Notes: a model not told the origin generated them from the letters alone. A DNA stretch of 64,000 bases from DAOTWY01 sp003696565 (GCA_034435635.1 DAOTWY010000038.1:62001-126000); one strand, 5' to 3'; shown: positions 26,716 to 35,819, counted from the stretch's first letter. Program-made: numbers and translations.

Positions 26716-28314
26716 CTAATCCCCACTTCCTAACTTCGGTTGATCAGCAGCATCTTGTGGTCCAGCGATGTATTCCGCCGCAGAAACGATCGATTGTTTC
26801 ACCTTATCACGATTTTCACCGATGTTAAGCAAGGCTAGCAACGGAACAATCGTCAAATTATAGCCTAACTTCACCAAGGGCGCGGTAGCATTGTAAAGAG
26901 CAAAGGGTATACCCGCAAGTCCTGCCAAAACCATCAACAACGCATAACCCAACCCATCACGTTCACCCGTGATAATCGGATCATCTTCTACGTCATCCGT
27001 GGTATCGTCTTGCTGCGGGCGACCCAAAAAGAATACTGAACCAGCCATCAATAACACAATCATCATGCCAGAGAACACAATATACGCCCCACTGCCAAGT
27101 TCTTCACCAATGATAACCGCCACAGCAGTCCAAATCACGGCGATAATAGAGAGCGGGAGCATCACCTTCCACCCAAACATCATAAGCCGGTCATAACGCA
27201 AGCGTGGCAGTGTCGCACGAATCCAGATAAACCCAATTAACAACAGAACAACTTTACCCGTCAAAACTAACGGACCCAAAATCGGGATATGATCCACCAG
27301 CCCAAAACCGTCATTATATCCGCCCAAGAACAATGAGGATGCAATCAGACTAACCCCAATCATCCCCAGATATTCTGCCATCATAAACAAGGCGAATTTC
27401 ATCCCACTGTATTCTGTCATATACCCAGCGGTTAATTCTTGTTCCGCTTCTGGTAAATCAAACGGGGCACGGTTTGTTTCAGCAATTAATGCGATCATCA
27501 AAATGATGGCTGCCAGCGGATTCTGGAAAATATACCAGTTCCAGAACATCCCACTTTGATCTTGCACAATCGTCCCAATTGACAAACTGCCAGCCAACAA
27601 CACCGGAACAGCAAAGGTGATCCCCATGCTCAGCTCATAACTGACCATCTGTGCCGAGGCACGCATTCCACCAAGCATTGAGTATTTATTGCTGCTAGAC
27701 CAGCCAGCCAACACCACACCATAAGTCGCCAAGCTAGTGATTCCCAAAATCCACAATACCCCTACACCCGGATCAATCAAGTGCAGTGGCACTTGGTACC
27801 AATTGCCATCAAACCACGGGACAATAATTTCTGGACCCAGTGGAATAACCGCCAACACCACTAGCACCGGTATCACTTTGATCATCGGAGCTAGGCGATA
27901 CACGACTTTATTAACCTGTGTGGGCAAAATATCTTCTTTGAAAATCAGCTTGATACCATCAGCAAGTGGTTGCAATAAGCCGCCAGGACCAACTCGGTTT
28001 GGACCAACCCGCTGCTGAAACCACGCAATAAACTTCCGTTCCAACAAGGTGGTATATGCAAACCCCGTTAGTAACACAAACAGCAGCACTGCCGAATAGA
28101 TGATGGAATGGACAAACACACAGCCATCTGATTCAGAACATTGTACAACTTCATCTACGCGCTGGTCTGGACGGAAGATAAATTCCAATACATCTTCTCC
28201 AGCGTTCAATACACTGCCCCAGTTAGACAAAAGCGAGACAACCAGTAGCAGCACCACAAACCCAGCAGAGACCAGCGGAACCCATAATGGAATGCCTAGA
28301 ATTTTCCGGTTCAT
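26716..28314 (-). CDS. nuoH: NADH-quinone oxidoreductase subunit H, extended
   Basis: NuoH forms the quinone-binding channel where the two arms of complex I meet. Conserved segments are GPNRVGPGGLLQPLADGIKL, the acidic loop EAEQELTAGYMTEYSGMKF and ATLPRLRYDRLM. The 532-residue protein is about 200 longer than usual. Extra parts are an N-terminal segment (about 1-70, with one helix and a loop holding two Cys) and a C-terminal extension (about 415-532) with an acidic stretch DDTTDDVEDD, a further hydrophobic segment or two and a soluble tail. The role of the extension is unknown. Confidence 0.95.
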   Translation of the reverse strand: MNRKILGIPLWVPLVSAGFVVLLLVVSLLSNWGSVLNAGEDVLEFIFRPDQRVDEVVQCSESDGCVFVHSIIYSAVLLFVLLTGFAYTTLLERKFIAWFQQRVGPNRVGPGGLLQPLADGIKLIFKEDILPTQVNKVVYRLAPMIKVIPVLVVLAVIPLGPEIIVPWFDGNWYQVPLHLIDPGVGVLWILGITSLATYGVVLAGWSSSNKYSMLGGMRASAQMVSYELSMGITFAVPVLLAGSLSIGTIVQDQSGMFWNWYIFQNPLAAIILMIALIAETNRAPFDLPEAEQELTAGYMTEYSGMKFALFMMAEYLGMIGVSLIASSLFLGGYNDGFGLVDHIPILGPLVLTGKVVLLLIGFIWIRATLPRLRYDRLMMFGWKVMLPLSIIAVIWTAVAVIIGEELGSGAYIVFSGMMIVLLMAGSVFFLGRPQQDDTTDDVEDDPIITGERDGLGYALLMVLAGLAGIPFALYNATAPLVKLGYNLTIVPLLALLNIGENRDKVKQSIVSAAEYIAGPQDAADQPKLGSGD

Positions 28315-28322
28315 ACCACCCC

Positions 28323-30794
28323 CTAAACTTTCTTGATCTCACCGACTGTCAATACCATCGGTGTTGCTTCATCGGTCAGATAGCGCGGCAACACAGCCGC
28401 CCCTTCTGGCGCGCCGCCATTGACATGCGCTTGCACTGTCACACGTATCTGATCCGCCATCATCACCTCAACTAAGTCCCCTGTCTTGATGTTCATCCGT
28501 GCAGCATCTTTGCTGTTGATTTCCACATATGGTTGTGGCACACGTGGATGAACTAAAACGCTAGGCTTAAAGGTACTTTGACGGTTGAATAACTGCGCCA
28601 CCGGAACAACTAAAACCTGCCCTTTCTTGGGCTTGGGCGAATCCGGAAGCTTGACCTCACCGACTGAAACCGCCTCTCCCTTATCGGCAGATGTTTCAAT
28701 CTGAACACCTAGACCACCTTTATTCTGATAGGCAGTACCACCATAATATAGGTCTTCACCACCTACATCTGGGAATTGACGTTCCACACGGGCAAGTTCT
28801 TTATAACGCATCCCGGCAAATGCCTCAACATTTTCAGTGATTTCTTTCATCACCGCCGCTGCTGATAGCTTAGCATGTCCCTGTCCAAGTGCTTCACTCA
28901 GTTGGCTAAACACCTGCCAAGCCGGTAAAGCCTCTCCCATAGGACCTTGAGCCATATAGAAACGTTGAACACGCCGTTCACCATTCGTAAACGTACCGTC
29001 ACGTTCCGCAAAGCTCTGAATGGGCAAAGCTGCCGCCGCCATATTGCTCACCGCATCTGGGAACAAGTTCAGGCTGATAATGGTTTCAACCTTATTGAGC
29101 CATTCTGCCGCAAAGGGATCATCCGCCAATAGCTCTGCTTGATTAACGATCAATAATTTGGGCGGATTTTGCATAATTTGTAATGTTGCTTCTGGTGAAA
29201 AGCCCATGTAATGCAACCCCATGCCATTGGCACCAGGGAACGGTGAAAGCAATCCATTGTTTGGTTTGCCAATATGCCCAGATTCAATCAAGAAATTCGC
29301 CGCCGCCTGCATTAATGCCCGGCTACCATCCAGTGTTAAGCCTTCTGCCCCTGCAACAATAATCAGGTTGTTGGCTTCCTTTAGCTTTTTAGCAATAGCT
29401 GCATCCAAATTTTGCATGGCATGTGCAGCCTGACCATAATCATAGCGCACTGTATCTGACGCAAAGTCATCCATGCGTGTTTTACGGGCATTCGCCACAA
29501 CCAAATACGCGCCACGATCTGCAGCCTGCTTTAAGCGCAACCGCCAGATGGGGACTTCTTCCTCCAGGTCAGTCGCGATAATCAACACGGCATCGCCCTG
29601 CCCAAGATCACCCAAGTTTGTGCCTTTACCCACACCAACCTGTGCCACCAAATCTGCGCCAGCATGGGTCGGTGTCCAAGCCCCAAGCAGCCCGCCACCT
29701 AATCCTTCTACCAGCTTACGCAGCGTCCATAAATCTTCATTCGGGGTGGAACTTCCGGCAATTGCCGCCACACTGCCATCGGCTGCTTTTAGCGCATCCA
29801 CAACAAAGCGGATCGCTTCATCCCAGGTGGCTTCAGTCAGCACTCCACCTTTCTTAATCATTGGCTTTTTCAGACGGTCTTCACTGCGGGTAAAATGATG
29901 CCCAAAACGTGTCTTATCCGAAATCCAAATTTCATTGACATATTCGTTCTGACGCGGCATAACCCGTTTGATCATCGCCCGCCCACCGAAATCACGATCT
30001 AAGCGCACGCTTAGGCTGATATTAGAGCCAGCCGCGTCGTGTGGGCAAATGCTGGGCACTTCGGTTAATTCCCAAGGGCGCGCCCCAAAGCGGAAATCAG
30101 CCGTAGTCAATGCTCCCACCGGGCAAATATCGGTTGTATTACCAGAGAAGTATGTGTCAAACCCGGGGTCGCTATTGGTGATGATTTGTAATTTGCGCCC
30201 ACGTTCATGGAACGCCAACACATCATCCCCCACAATTTCATCTTGGAAGCGGATACAACGCGCACATTGGATGCAACGTTCCTCATCTAAGAAGATTAAA
30301 TCACCCAGTGGCACGTGCTTATCCAGGTGCATTTTATCGTCATAATTCATGCGGCTGGTGCCTGGTCCATGTGCCATGGTTAAGTTTTGTAACGGGCACT
30401 CCCCACCCTTATCACAGATCGGGCAATCTAATGGGTGGCTCGTTAGCAAAAATTCCACCACATTTTCGCGGGCAGCCTTTACCGCTTCGGTATTGGTGCG
30501 GATCACCATCCCATCATGGACGATCTGCGTACAGGCAGTTTGTAATTTAGGGAACCAACGAACCTGCGGGTTGCCGTTTTCATCCAACACAACCTCACCT
30601 GTTTCGCGGTCTTTGACAATTGAACCCTGCTCAACAAGGCACATCCGGCACATGCCGACAGGTTCCATCTTCGGATGGTAACAGAACACCGGAATATCGT
30701 TGTCTGCATACCACTTTGCCATATCTACCAGATTAGACCCGGCAGGGACTTCATACTCAATATCATCTATGATGATCTTGACCTTATCGGACAT
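28323..30794 (-). CDS. nuoG: NADH-quinone oxidoreductase subunit G
   Basis: NuoG is the large peripheral-arm Fe-S subunit. In 823 residues it has a 2Fe-2S domain (Cys38, Cys49, Cys52, Cys88), the His-Cys3 4Fe-4S site (His120, Cys124, Cys127, Cys133), and a second 4Fe-4S site (Cys174, Cys177, Cys180, Cys224). A molybdopterin-oxidoreductase-like domain and C-terminal MopB dinucleotide-binding-type domain follow. In that domain the usual CxxC...C motif is CPHDAAGSN (250-258): only one Cys remains, so the extra N7-type cluster is probably absent. It overlaps the TPR gene by 11 bases. Confidence 0.95.
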   Translation of the reverse strand: MSDKVKIIIDDIEYEVPAGSNLVDMAKWYADNDIPVFCYHPKMEPVGMCRMCLVEQGSIVKDRETGEVVLDENGNPQVRWFPKLQTACTQIVHDGMVIRTNTEAVKAARENVVEFLLTSHPLDCPICDKGGECPLQNLTMAHGPGTSRMNYDDKMHLDKHVPLGDLIFLDEERCIQCARCIRFQDEIVGDDVLAFHERGRKLQIITNSDPGFDTYFSGNTTDICPVGALTTADFRFGARPWELTEVPSICPHDAAGSNISLSVRLDRDFGGRAMIKRVMPRQNEYVNEIWISDKTRFGHHFTRSEDRLKKPMIKKGGVLTEATWDEAIRFVVDALKAADGSVAAIAGSSTPNEDLWTLRKLVEGLGGGLLGAWTPTHAGADLVAQVGVGKGTNLGDLGQGDAVLIIATDLEEEVPIWRLRLKQAADRGAYLVVANARKTRMDDFASDTVRYDYGQAAHAMQNLDAAIAKKLKEANNLIIVAGAEGLTLDGSRALMQAAANFLIESGHIGKPNNGLLSPFPGANGMGLHYMGFSPEATLQIMQNPPKLLIVNQAELLADDPFAAEWLNKVETIISLNLFPDAVSNMAAAALPIQSFAERDGTFTNGERRVQRFYMAQGPMGEALPAWQVFSQLSEALGQGHAKLSAAAVMKEITENVEAFAGMRYKELARVERQFPDVGGEDLYYGGTAYQNKGGLGVQIETSADKGEAVSVGEVKLPDSPKPKKGQVLVVPVAQLFNRQSTFKPSVLVHPRVPQPYVEINSKDAARMNIKTGDLVEVMMADQIRVTVQAHVNGGAPEGAAVLPRYLTDEATPMVLTVGEIKKV

Positions 30795-31176
30795 TCACAT
30801 CTCTCCACAAACGCTGTTTTGCTTTTAATAAACCTCGTTGAGCGCGATCCTGAACAACCTGCATGATAATGCCCCAATGGGCTTTTTCCAGGTGTTCCGA
30901 TGCTAATTCAAACGCTTTCTCAAAATCTGCCAGGGCAATTTGGGGTTGATTCATGATCAAATACACCTCACCCCGTAACAGATAATTTGTTGGGCTTTCC
31001 GGGTGCAGGGCGACAGCATCATCTAATTCAACCAACTGTTGATGATAATATGCCCGCAGGTCATCTACTGTGGGGAATACCCACCGCCGTAACCGCCCCC
31101 AAAAGCCCACACGCGGCGGCAGTTGTGTTTCTTCAACTTCTGCTACCGTTTGTTGCTCGTCACTCACGTTAATCAC
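30784..31176 (-). CDS. TPR protein encoded between nuoF and nuoG
   Basis: This 130-residue protein is not a standard complex I subunit. It has an N-terminal acidic stretch, an amphipathic region GFWGRLRRWVFP (about residues 24-35) and tetratricopeptide-like repeats, for example PTNYLLRGEVYLIMNQPQIALADFEKAFELA split near 61-91. It uses a GTG start overlapping the nuoF stop (31169-31176) and its end overlaps nuoG by 11 bases, so it must be co-translated with them. It probably helps assemble or dock the peripheral arm; this is inferred from position only. Confidence 0.75.
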   Translation of the reverse strand: MINVSDEQQTVAEVEETQLPPRVGFWGRLRRWVFPTVDDLRAYYHQQLVELDDAVALHPESPTNYLLRGEVYLIMNQPQIALADFEKAFELASEHLEKAHWGIIMQVVQDRAQRGLLKAKQRLWRDVNVR

Positions 31177-32440
31177 CCGCTGCCTTCAGTTCACCGCCGA
31201 CATGCGCCATAAAATCATTTGGAAAATGCTTGATGGTCGCCAAAATCGGGTTAGCAGCAAAATCTCCTAATGCACACAAGGTGACCCCTTGCATATTCGC
31301 CGCGATATTGTTGATCAAATCTACATCAGAAGGTTTACCTTCTCCACGTAAGATACGATCCAACACTTTATCTAACCAATAGGTTCCTTCACGGCATGGT
31401 GTGCATTTCCCGCAGCTTTCATGCTTAAAGAACTTCGTCATTTTTGATGCCGCCCAAGTAATATCGACGGTTTCATCCAAAATGATAATAGACGCTGACC
31501 CTAAAATTGTGCCATGTTTCTGCAAATCTTCATAGGTCAGAGGTGTATCTAGTATCTCATCTGTGGCAGGAACAATTGGACCAGAACCACCAGAGGGCAA
31601 AATTGCCTTAATTTGCTTCCCATCAGGAATACCCCCCGCATGATCAAAGATTAATTGACGGAAGGTAATCTCCCCCATTGGGAACTCAAAGTTACCCGGA
31701 TTGTTAACATGACCGCTGACACAAAAAATCTTGGTGCCAGTGCTTTGTTCTGTGCCAATTTTCTTGTATTCATCCGCGCCATTCATAATGATAAACGGCA
31801 CATTTGCCAGGGTTTCCACATTATTGACAACAGTCGGTTCAGAATACAATCCACCGCCTTTTTGTGCTGGGAATGGTGGACGTACACGGGGTTGCCCCAG
31901 CTTACCCTCTAAGCTGTTAAGCAACGCACTTTCTTCACCACAAATATAGGCACCTGCGCCTAAGTGAGTATAAACTTCACAAGACCAACCACTTCCTTTG
32001 ATGTTTTCACCCACATAGCCCGCTTGGCGTGCATCTTCAATATGTTTATCTAATGCATGGGCAATATCCCAAAATTCGCCCCGCAAATAAATATAAACCG
32101 CCGTCGCTTGAATTGCCCAAGCAGCGATCAACGCCCCTTCAATCAATTGATGGGGGTTATTTTCCATAATCTGCCGATCTTTAAACGTGCCGGTTTCACT
32201 CTCATCAGCGTTAACCACCACATATTTAATCGGCTCACTCTGGGGGATAAAGCTCCACTTGACCCCAGTAGGGAAACCCGCCCCACCCCGTCCGCGTAAA
32301 TTTGATGCTTTTACCTCGTTAATCACGTCGATAGGCTTCATCCTCAAGGCTTTTTCAAACGCCTTATAGCCATCGTGCTTCACATAAACATCAAATTCAC
32401 GAATATTCGGGATATCTTTTTCACGAAAGATAATATTCAT
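31169..32440 (-). CDS. nuoF: NADH-quinone oxidoreductase subunit F
   Basis: NuoF binds NADH and FMN and carries the N3 4Fe-4S cluster, starting electron flow in complex I. In 423 residues the NADH loop GRGGAGFPTGVKW, the FMN region GAGAYICGEESALLNSLEGK and the cluster ligands ESCGKCTPCREGTYW plus the distal Cys in TLCALGD are all present. It lies 21 bases after nuoE with a GGAG Shine-Dalgarno. Length is normal. Confidence 0.97.
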   Translation of the reverse strand: MNIIFREKDIPNIREFDVYVKHDGYKAFEKALRMKPIDVINEVKASNLRGRGGAGFPTGVKWSFIPQSEPIKYVVVNADESETGTFKDRQIMENNPHQLIEGALIAAWAIQATAVYIYLRGEFWDIAHALDKHIEDARQAGYVGENIKGSGWSCEVYTHLGAGAYICGEESALLNSLEGKLGQPRVRPPFPAQKGGGLYSEPTVVNNVETLANVPFIIMNGADEYKKIGTEQSTGTKIFCVSGHVNNPGNFEFPMGEITFRQLIFDHAGGIPDGKQIKAILPSGGSGPIVPATDEILDTPLTYEDLQKHGTILGSASIIILDETVDITWAASKMTKFFKHESCGKCTPCREGTYWLDKVLDRILRGEGKPSDVDLINNIAANMQGVTLCALGDFAANPILATIKHFPNDFMAHVGGELKAAGD

Positions 32441-32461
32441 ACAATAAACTCCAAACTCCGC

Positions 32462-32968
32462 CTATACATCCTTATTCGCGTATGCTTCCGCTTCTTTACG
32501 CCACTGATCCAGCAATTCGCGCATTTTATCCATATCTAAATGCTCATGGAAATGGAAATTACATTGTAGCATCGGCGCACGGTCACAGGCTGCCAAGCAC
32601 ATCACATGCTCTACCGTGAACGTCCCGTCCTCGGTTGTACCCCCGTCTTCAATCCCTAAATGTGCCAGCAGATCCGCATAAAACGTTTCTGCCCCTTTTA
32701 AAGCACATGGCAAGTCGGTACAAACATGCAACCAAAACTTACCCTTTGGCTGTTCACGATACATCGTATAGAACCCCGCAATCGATTTTACCTGAGTGGG
32801 GTCCATGTCACATAATTCTGCAACTTCTTCGATCCCCTGGGGCGAAAGCCAGCCATATTCTTCCTGTGCAATATACAGAAGCGGCATCACGGCAGAACGC
32901 TTATCCGGGTATTTTGATAGATGATGCTGAATACGCTCTGCGTATTTCTCTGCTAAAGTGTTTGCCAT
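32462..32968 (-). CDS. nuoE: NADH-quinone oxidoreductase subunit E
   Basis: NuoE is the thioredoxin-fold subunit holding the 2Fe-2S cluster N1a beside NuoF. The 168-residue protein has the four ligands as CTDLPC and CLAAC. The N-terminal helical bundle starts with PDKRSAVMPLLYIAQEEYGW, typical of the family. It lies 61 bases after nuoD. Confidence 0.96.
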   Translation of the reverse strand: MANTLAEKYAERIQHHLSKYPDKRSAVMPLLYIAQEEYGWLSPQGIEEVAELCDMDPTQVKSIAGFYTMYREQPKGKFWLHVCTDLPCALKGAETFYADLLAHLGIEDGGTTEDGTFTVEHVMCLAACDRAPMLQCNFHFHEHLDMDKMRELLDQWRKEAEAYANKDV

Positions 32969-33029
32969 AAATTCATCCCTTTTTCAGTAGAAAGCTGTTT
33001 ATGCTTAGCTGTTGGCTAACGGTTCATGA

Positions 33030-34283
33030 CTAACGATCACAGTCACCCAACACAATATCAACACTACCGATAATTGCAATTAAGTCTGCAATCATGTGAT
33101 CTTTCGCTAAAACCGGGATCGCCTGAATGTGCATAAACGACGGTGTTTTAAAATGCACACGACGCGGCTTGTTACCACCAGTCCCATGTAGATAACACCC
33201 AATTTCACCGCGCGGGCTTTCGATCGCTACATACACTTCTTCATCTGGTGCAGAAAAACCTTCTGTCCACAATTTAAAGTGATGAATAACCGCTTCCATA
33301 CTCGTGCCTAATTCAGAACGCGGCGGCGGAACATATTTACGATTCTCTGAGCGGAAAGGACCATCTGGTAATTTATCCACCGCTTGGCGAATGATCCGAT
33401 GACTTTGGCGCATTTCTTGCACACGGCACATAAAGCGATCAAATACATCGCCATGCTCACCTAGTGGTACATCAAACTCATATTGATCGTAACCACTATA
33501 GGGCATCGCTTTGCGGATATCCCAGTTTACCCCGCTGCCACGCAACGCTGCACCACTCAATCCCCAGGCAAGAGCTTGATCAGGATCGATGATCCCAACC
33601 CCTTGTGTGCGGTCAACCCAAATGGGGTTATTGGTTAGCAACGCTTCATAGTCATCCACACGGCGGGGGAAATCTTCTAAAAAGGCTTCCAATGCTGGTA
33701 AAAATTCTGGACGCAGATCACGCCATACACCACCAGGGCGGAAATATGACCCCATCATCCGCTGCCCAGAAAGCATCTCAAACATATCCAGGATTTTCTC
33801 ACGCTCACGGAAGCAATAGAGAAAGACGCTCATCGCACCTAAATCCATCGCCTGGGTGCCTAGCCACACCAAATGACTGGCAATCCGCGACAACTCCAAG
33901 CAAATCACACGGATCGCCTGGGCACGCGGTGGAACATCCAGATCAACCAGTTTCTCAATCGCCATGCAAAATACCATGTTATTTGACATCGGCGAAAGAT
34001 AATCCATACGATCTGTCAGAGTCACCGCTTTTTCGTAACTCTTGCTCTCGATATTTTTCTCAATGCCAGTGTGCAAAAAGCCAATATCTGGCAAGCAATT
34101 GACAATTTCTTCCCCATCCAGTTCCAACAACAAACGCAGCACGCCATGCGTACTTGGATGATGTGGACCCATGTTTAACAACATGGTTTCACCGGTAAAC
34201 GCCCGTTCGGAAACCAGCCCTTTTAACTCCATCAGGCTGCCTTCCCACTGCTTCATTGTGTCACTAATCACCAAATCAGCCAT
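33030..34283 (-). CDS. nuoD: NADH-quinone oxidoreductase subunit D
   Basis: NuoD is the 49-kDa-type subunit that forms the quinone pocket with NuoB, derived from the large subunit of NiFe hydrogenases. The 417-residue protein has LNMGPHHPSTHGVLRLLLEL (quinone-site His) and the C-terminal IIGSVDIVLGDCDR. The nickel-binding cysteines of hydrogenases are absent, as expected. It is a separate gene, not fused to nuoC. Confidence 0.97.
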   Translation of the reverse strand: MADLVISDTMKQWEGSLMELKGLVSERAFTGETMLLNMGPHHPSTHGVLRLLLELDGEEIVNCLPDIGFLHTGIEKNIESKSYEKAVTLTDRMDYLSPMSNNMVFCMAIEKLVDLDVPPRAQAIRVICLELSRIASHLVWLGTQAMDLGAMSVFLYCFREREKILDMFEMLSGQRMMGSYFRPGGVWRDLRPEFLPALEAFLEDFPRRVDDYEALLTNNPIWVDRTQGVGIIDPDQALAWGLSGAALRGSGVNWDIRKAMPYSGYDQYEFDVPLGEHGDVFDRFMCRVQEMRQSHRIIRQAVDKLPDGPFRSENRKYVPPPRSELGTSMEAVIHHFKLWTEGFSAPDEEVYVAIESPRGEIGCYLHGTGGNKPRRVHFKTPSFMHIQAIPVLAKDHMIADLIAIIGSVDIVLGDCDR

Positions 34284-34295
34284 AACAATAATCCT

Positions 34296-34826
34296 CTACT
34301 CTTTCGCAAATGGTTTATGCTGCAAAATTTCTTCCACATTGAAAGAAAACTGGATGGTTTCATAGCCAAGTGGATAATCACGACGATGTGGATGCCCATC
34401 CCAATCCTGCGGCATCAATAAACGACGCTTATCTGGATTCCCGTCAAAATCAATTCCCATCATGTCCATAATCTCACGTTCTAACCAATTGGCAGCGGGC
34501 CAAATAGTCACAACGCTCGGGATTACCGGCTCATCTTCATCAACAAATGCTTTAACACGTAAACGGCGATTATACAGCATCGAATAAATATGATAACTCA
34601 CCCCAAATCGCCCTGGACGGGTGTTTTCTGGATAATAATCTACCGCGCTAATATCGGATAGATAGTTGTATAGCAAACCAGGGGTATCCCGCAGATATTT
34701 CAAAACAGTTGGCACGTCTTCCGGTGCAACAATAATTGTTGTCTCATCCCGAAAGTGCTTGACCGCCTGAACTTTATCAGGGAAGGCTGCCCGCACTGCA
34801 TCTTCTGGTACTAAAGCTTTTTGCAT
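34296..34826 (-). CDS. nuoC: NADH-quinone oxidoreductase subunit C
   Basis: NuoC is the 30-kDa-type structural subunit of the peripheral arm. The 176-residue protein contains the conserved ISAVDYYPENTRPGRFGVSYH and ADDLEREIMDMMGIDF-type region (here NWLEREIMDMMGIDFDGN), followed by LMPQDWDGHPHRRDYPLG. GGAGG lies 6 bases before ATG 34826, so the in-frame TTG at 34829 is rejected. The gap to nuoB carries alternative hairpins. Confidence 0.96.
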   Translation of the reverse strand: MQKALVPEDAVRAAFPDKVQAVKHFRDETTIIVAPEDVPTVLKYLRDTPGLLYNYLSDISAVDYYPENTRPGRFGVSYHIYSMLYNRRLRVKAFVDEDEPVIPSVVTIWPAANWLEREIMDMMGIDFDGNPDKRRLLMPQDWDGHPHRRDYPLGYETIQFSFNVEEILQHKPFAKE

Positions 34827-34842
34827 CAATCACCTCCACAGC

Positions 34843-34921
34843 AAAAGCCGACTCAAAGCCGGGCGATGCTGATTTCATCTAATCCTCGATGTTGAAAACC
34901 ACCCGGCTTAAGCAGGTGGTT
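34843..34921 (-). promoter_or_regulatory. Attenuator-like hairpin set between nuoB and nuoC
   Basis: Reading the minus strand after nuoB, four short arms can pair in competing ways. AACCACC/GGTGGTT (34921-34915 with 34903-34897) forms a first hairpin. AAGCCGGG/CCCGGCTT (34909-34902 with 34863-34856) would disrupt it. A third hairpin (CCGGC with GTCGG, loop TTTGA, about 34862-34848) followed by TTTT uses the same CCCGGCTT arm and ends just before the nuoC Shine-Dalgarno. The pattern is that of an attenuator, but no leader peptide or ligand pocket is seen. Confidence 0.4.
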
Positions 34922-34937
34922 ATTGCTTTTATTCAAA

Positions 34938-35423
34938 CTAACTTGCCCAATCTGCAATACGCTCACCGCGTATCTTTTCATGCAGCGTGAGGATGCCATG
35001 CATTAATTGCTCTGGGCGTGGCGGGCAACCCGCAACATAAACATCCACCGGAATAATTTCATCCACGCCTTGTACAACCGCATAATTGTTATAAACGCCA
35101 CCGCAAGACGCACAATCTCCCATCGAGATCACCCACTTAGGATCAGACATTTGATCATAAAGTTGGCGCACAACCGGAGCCATTTTGCGCGTCACACGCC
35201 CCGCCACAATCATCAAGTCGGCTTGGCGTGGGCTAGCGCGGTTGAGTTCCATCCCAAAGCGTGATAAGTCATAGTTGCTTGCCTGGGTACTCATATATTC
35301 AATAGCGCAGCACGCCAAGCCAAACAACAGGGGCCAAGTTGCACCTGTCCGTGCCCAATTAATGGCTTCCTCTAATGTTGAGGTCACAACGCCTAAATTA
35401 CCGAGTTTTGGTGTTACTCCCAT
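34938..35423 (-). CDS. nuoB: NADH-quinone oxidoreductase subunit B
   Basis: NuoB carries the terminal 4Fe-4S cluster N2 that reduces quinone. The 161-residue protein has the tandem-Cys motif GLACCAIEYM, MGDCASCGG and VAGCPPRPEQL, which supply the four ligands. I chose ATG 35423, which overlaps the nuoA end by 10 bases and has AAGAAGG about 8 bases upstream; a GTG at 35444 would add 7 residues. Confidence 0.96.
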   Translation of the reverse strand: MGVTPKLGNLGVVTSTLEEAINWARTGATWPLLFGLACCAIEYMSTQASNYDLSRFGMELNRASPRQADLMIVAGRVTRKMAPVVRQLYDQMSDPKWVISMGDCASCGGVYNNYAVVQGVDEIIPVDVYVAGCPPRPEQLMHGILTLHEKIRGERIADWAS

Positions 35424-35773
35424 TCCAACGCACCCTTCTTCCACTCATATATCAGACCAACAGTTAGAATAAATACAAATAAGCCCATCACAATCAAACC
35501 ATAAAAGCCAAGCCCACGGAACACAACCGCCCAGGGCAAAAAGAAGATGACTTCAATATCAAACAAAATAAATAACACACCAATCAAATAAAATTTAACC
35601 GGCAAACGACGCACCGCCGGACCGATTGGCTTCATACCACTTTCATATGGTGCTGTTTTACGGGTGGTTGGGTTTTTAGGACCAAACACTGCCGAAATGT
35701 TGAGAATGATCAAAACAAGCCCGGTTGATAGCAAAAGCAACATACCAACGGGGGCAAATTGTTCAAGTGCCAT
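35414..35773 (-). CDS. nuoA: NADH-quinone oxidoreductase subunit A
   Basis: NuoA is a three-helix membrane subunit near the quinone site. The 119-residue protein includes YESGMKPIGPAVRRLPVKFYLIG-type conserved loop (Glu-Ser-Gly and Arg residues) and FDIEVIFFLPWAV, with the family's conserved acidic residues. It is the first gene of the 14-subunit nuo operon, which runs on the minus strand to nuoN. Confidence 0.96.
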   Translation of the reverse strand: MALEQFAPVGMLLLLSTGLVLIILNISAVFGPKNPTTRKTAPYESGMKPIGPAVRRLPVKFYLIGVLFILFDIEVIFFLPWAVVFRGLGFYGLIVMGLFVFILTVGLIYEWKKGALEWE

Positions 35774-35786
35774 AAGAACCTCTCAT

Positions 35787-35804
35787 TTGTTCATTTTTGA
35801 ACAA
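35787..35804. promoter_or_regulatory. 18-bp palindrome in the nuoA leader
   Basis: TTGTTCA-TTTT-TGAACAA is a perfect inverted repeat with 7-bp arms, lying 14 bases upstream of the nuoA ATG and just downstream of the likely transcription start. The size and TTGT...ACAA ends resemble operators of the redox repressor Rex (TTGTGAANNNNTTCACAA), but the inner bases differ. It could also fold as an RNA hairpin near the ribosome site. Confidence 0.5.
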
Positions 35805-35819
35805 TCAAAAACTAAATAT

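Noticed and set aside
33605..34102. Plus-strand frame of 165 codons opposite nuoD
   Set aside because: nuoD is fully conserved here; the antisense frame shows no protein family features.
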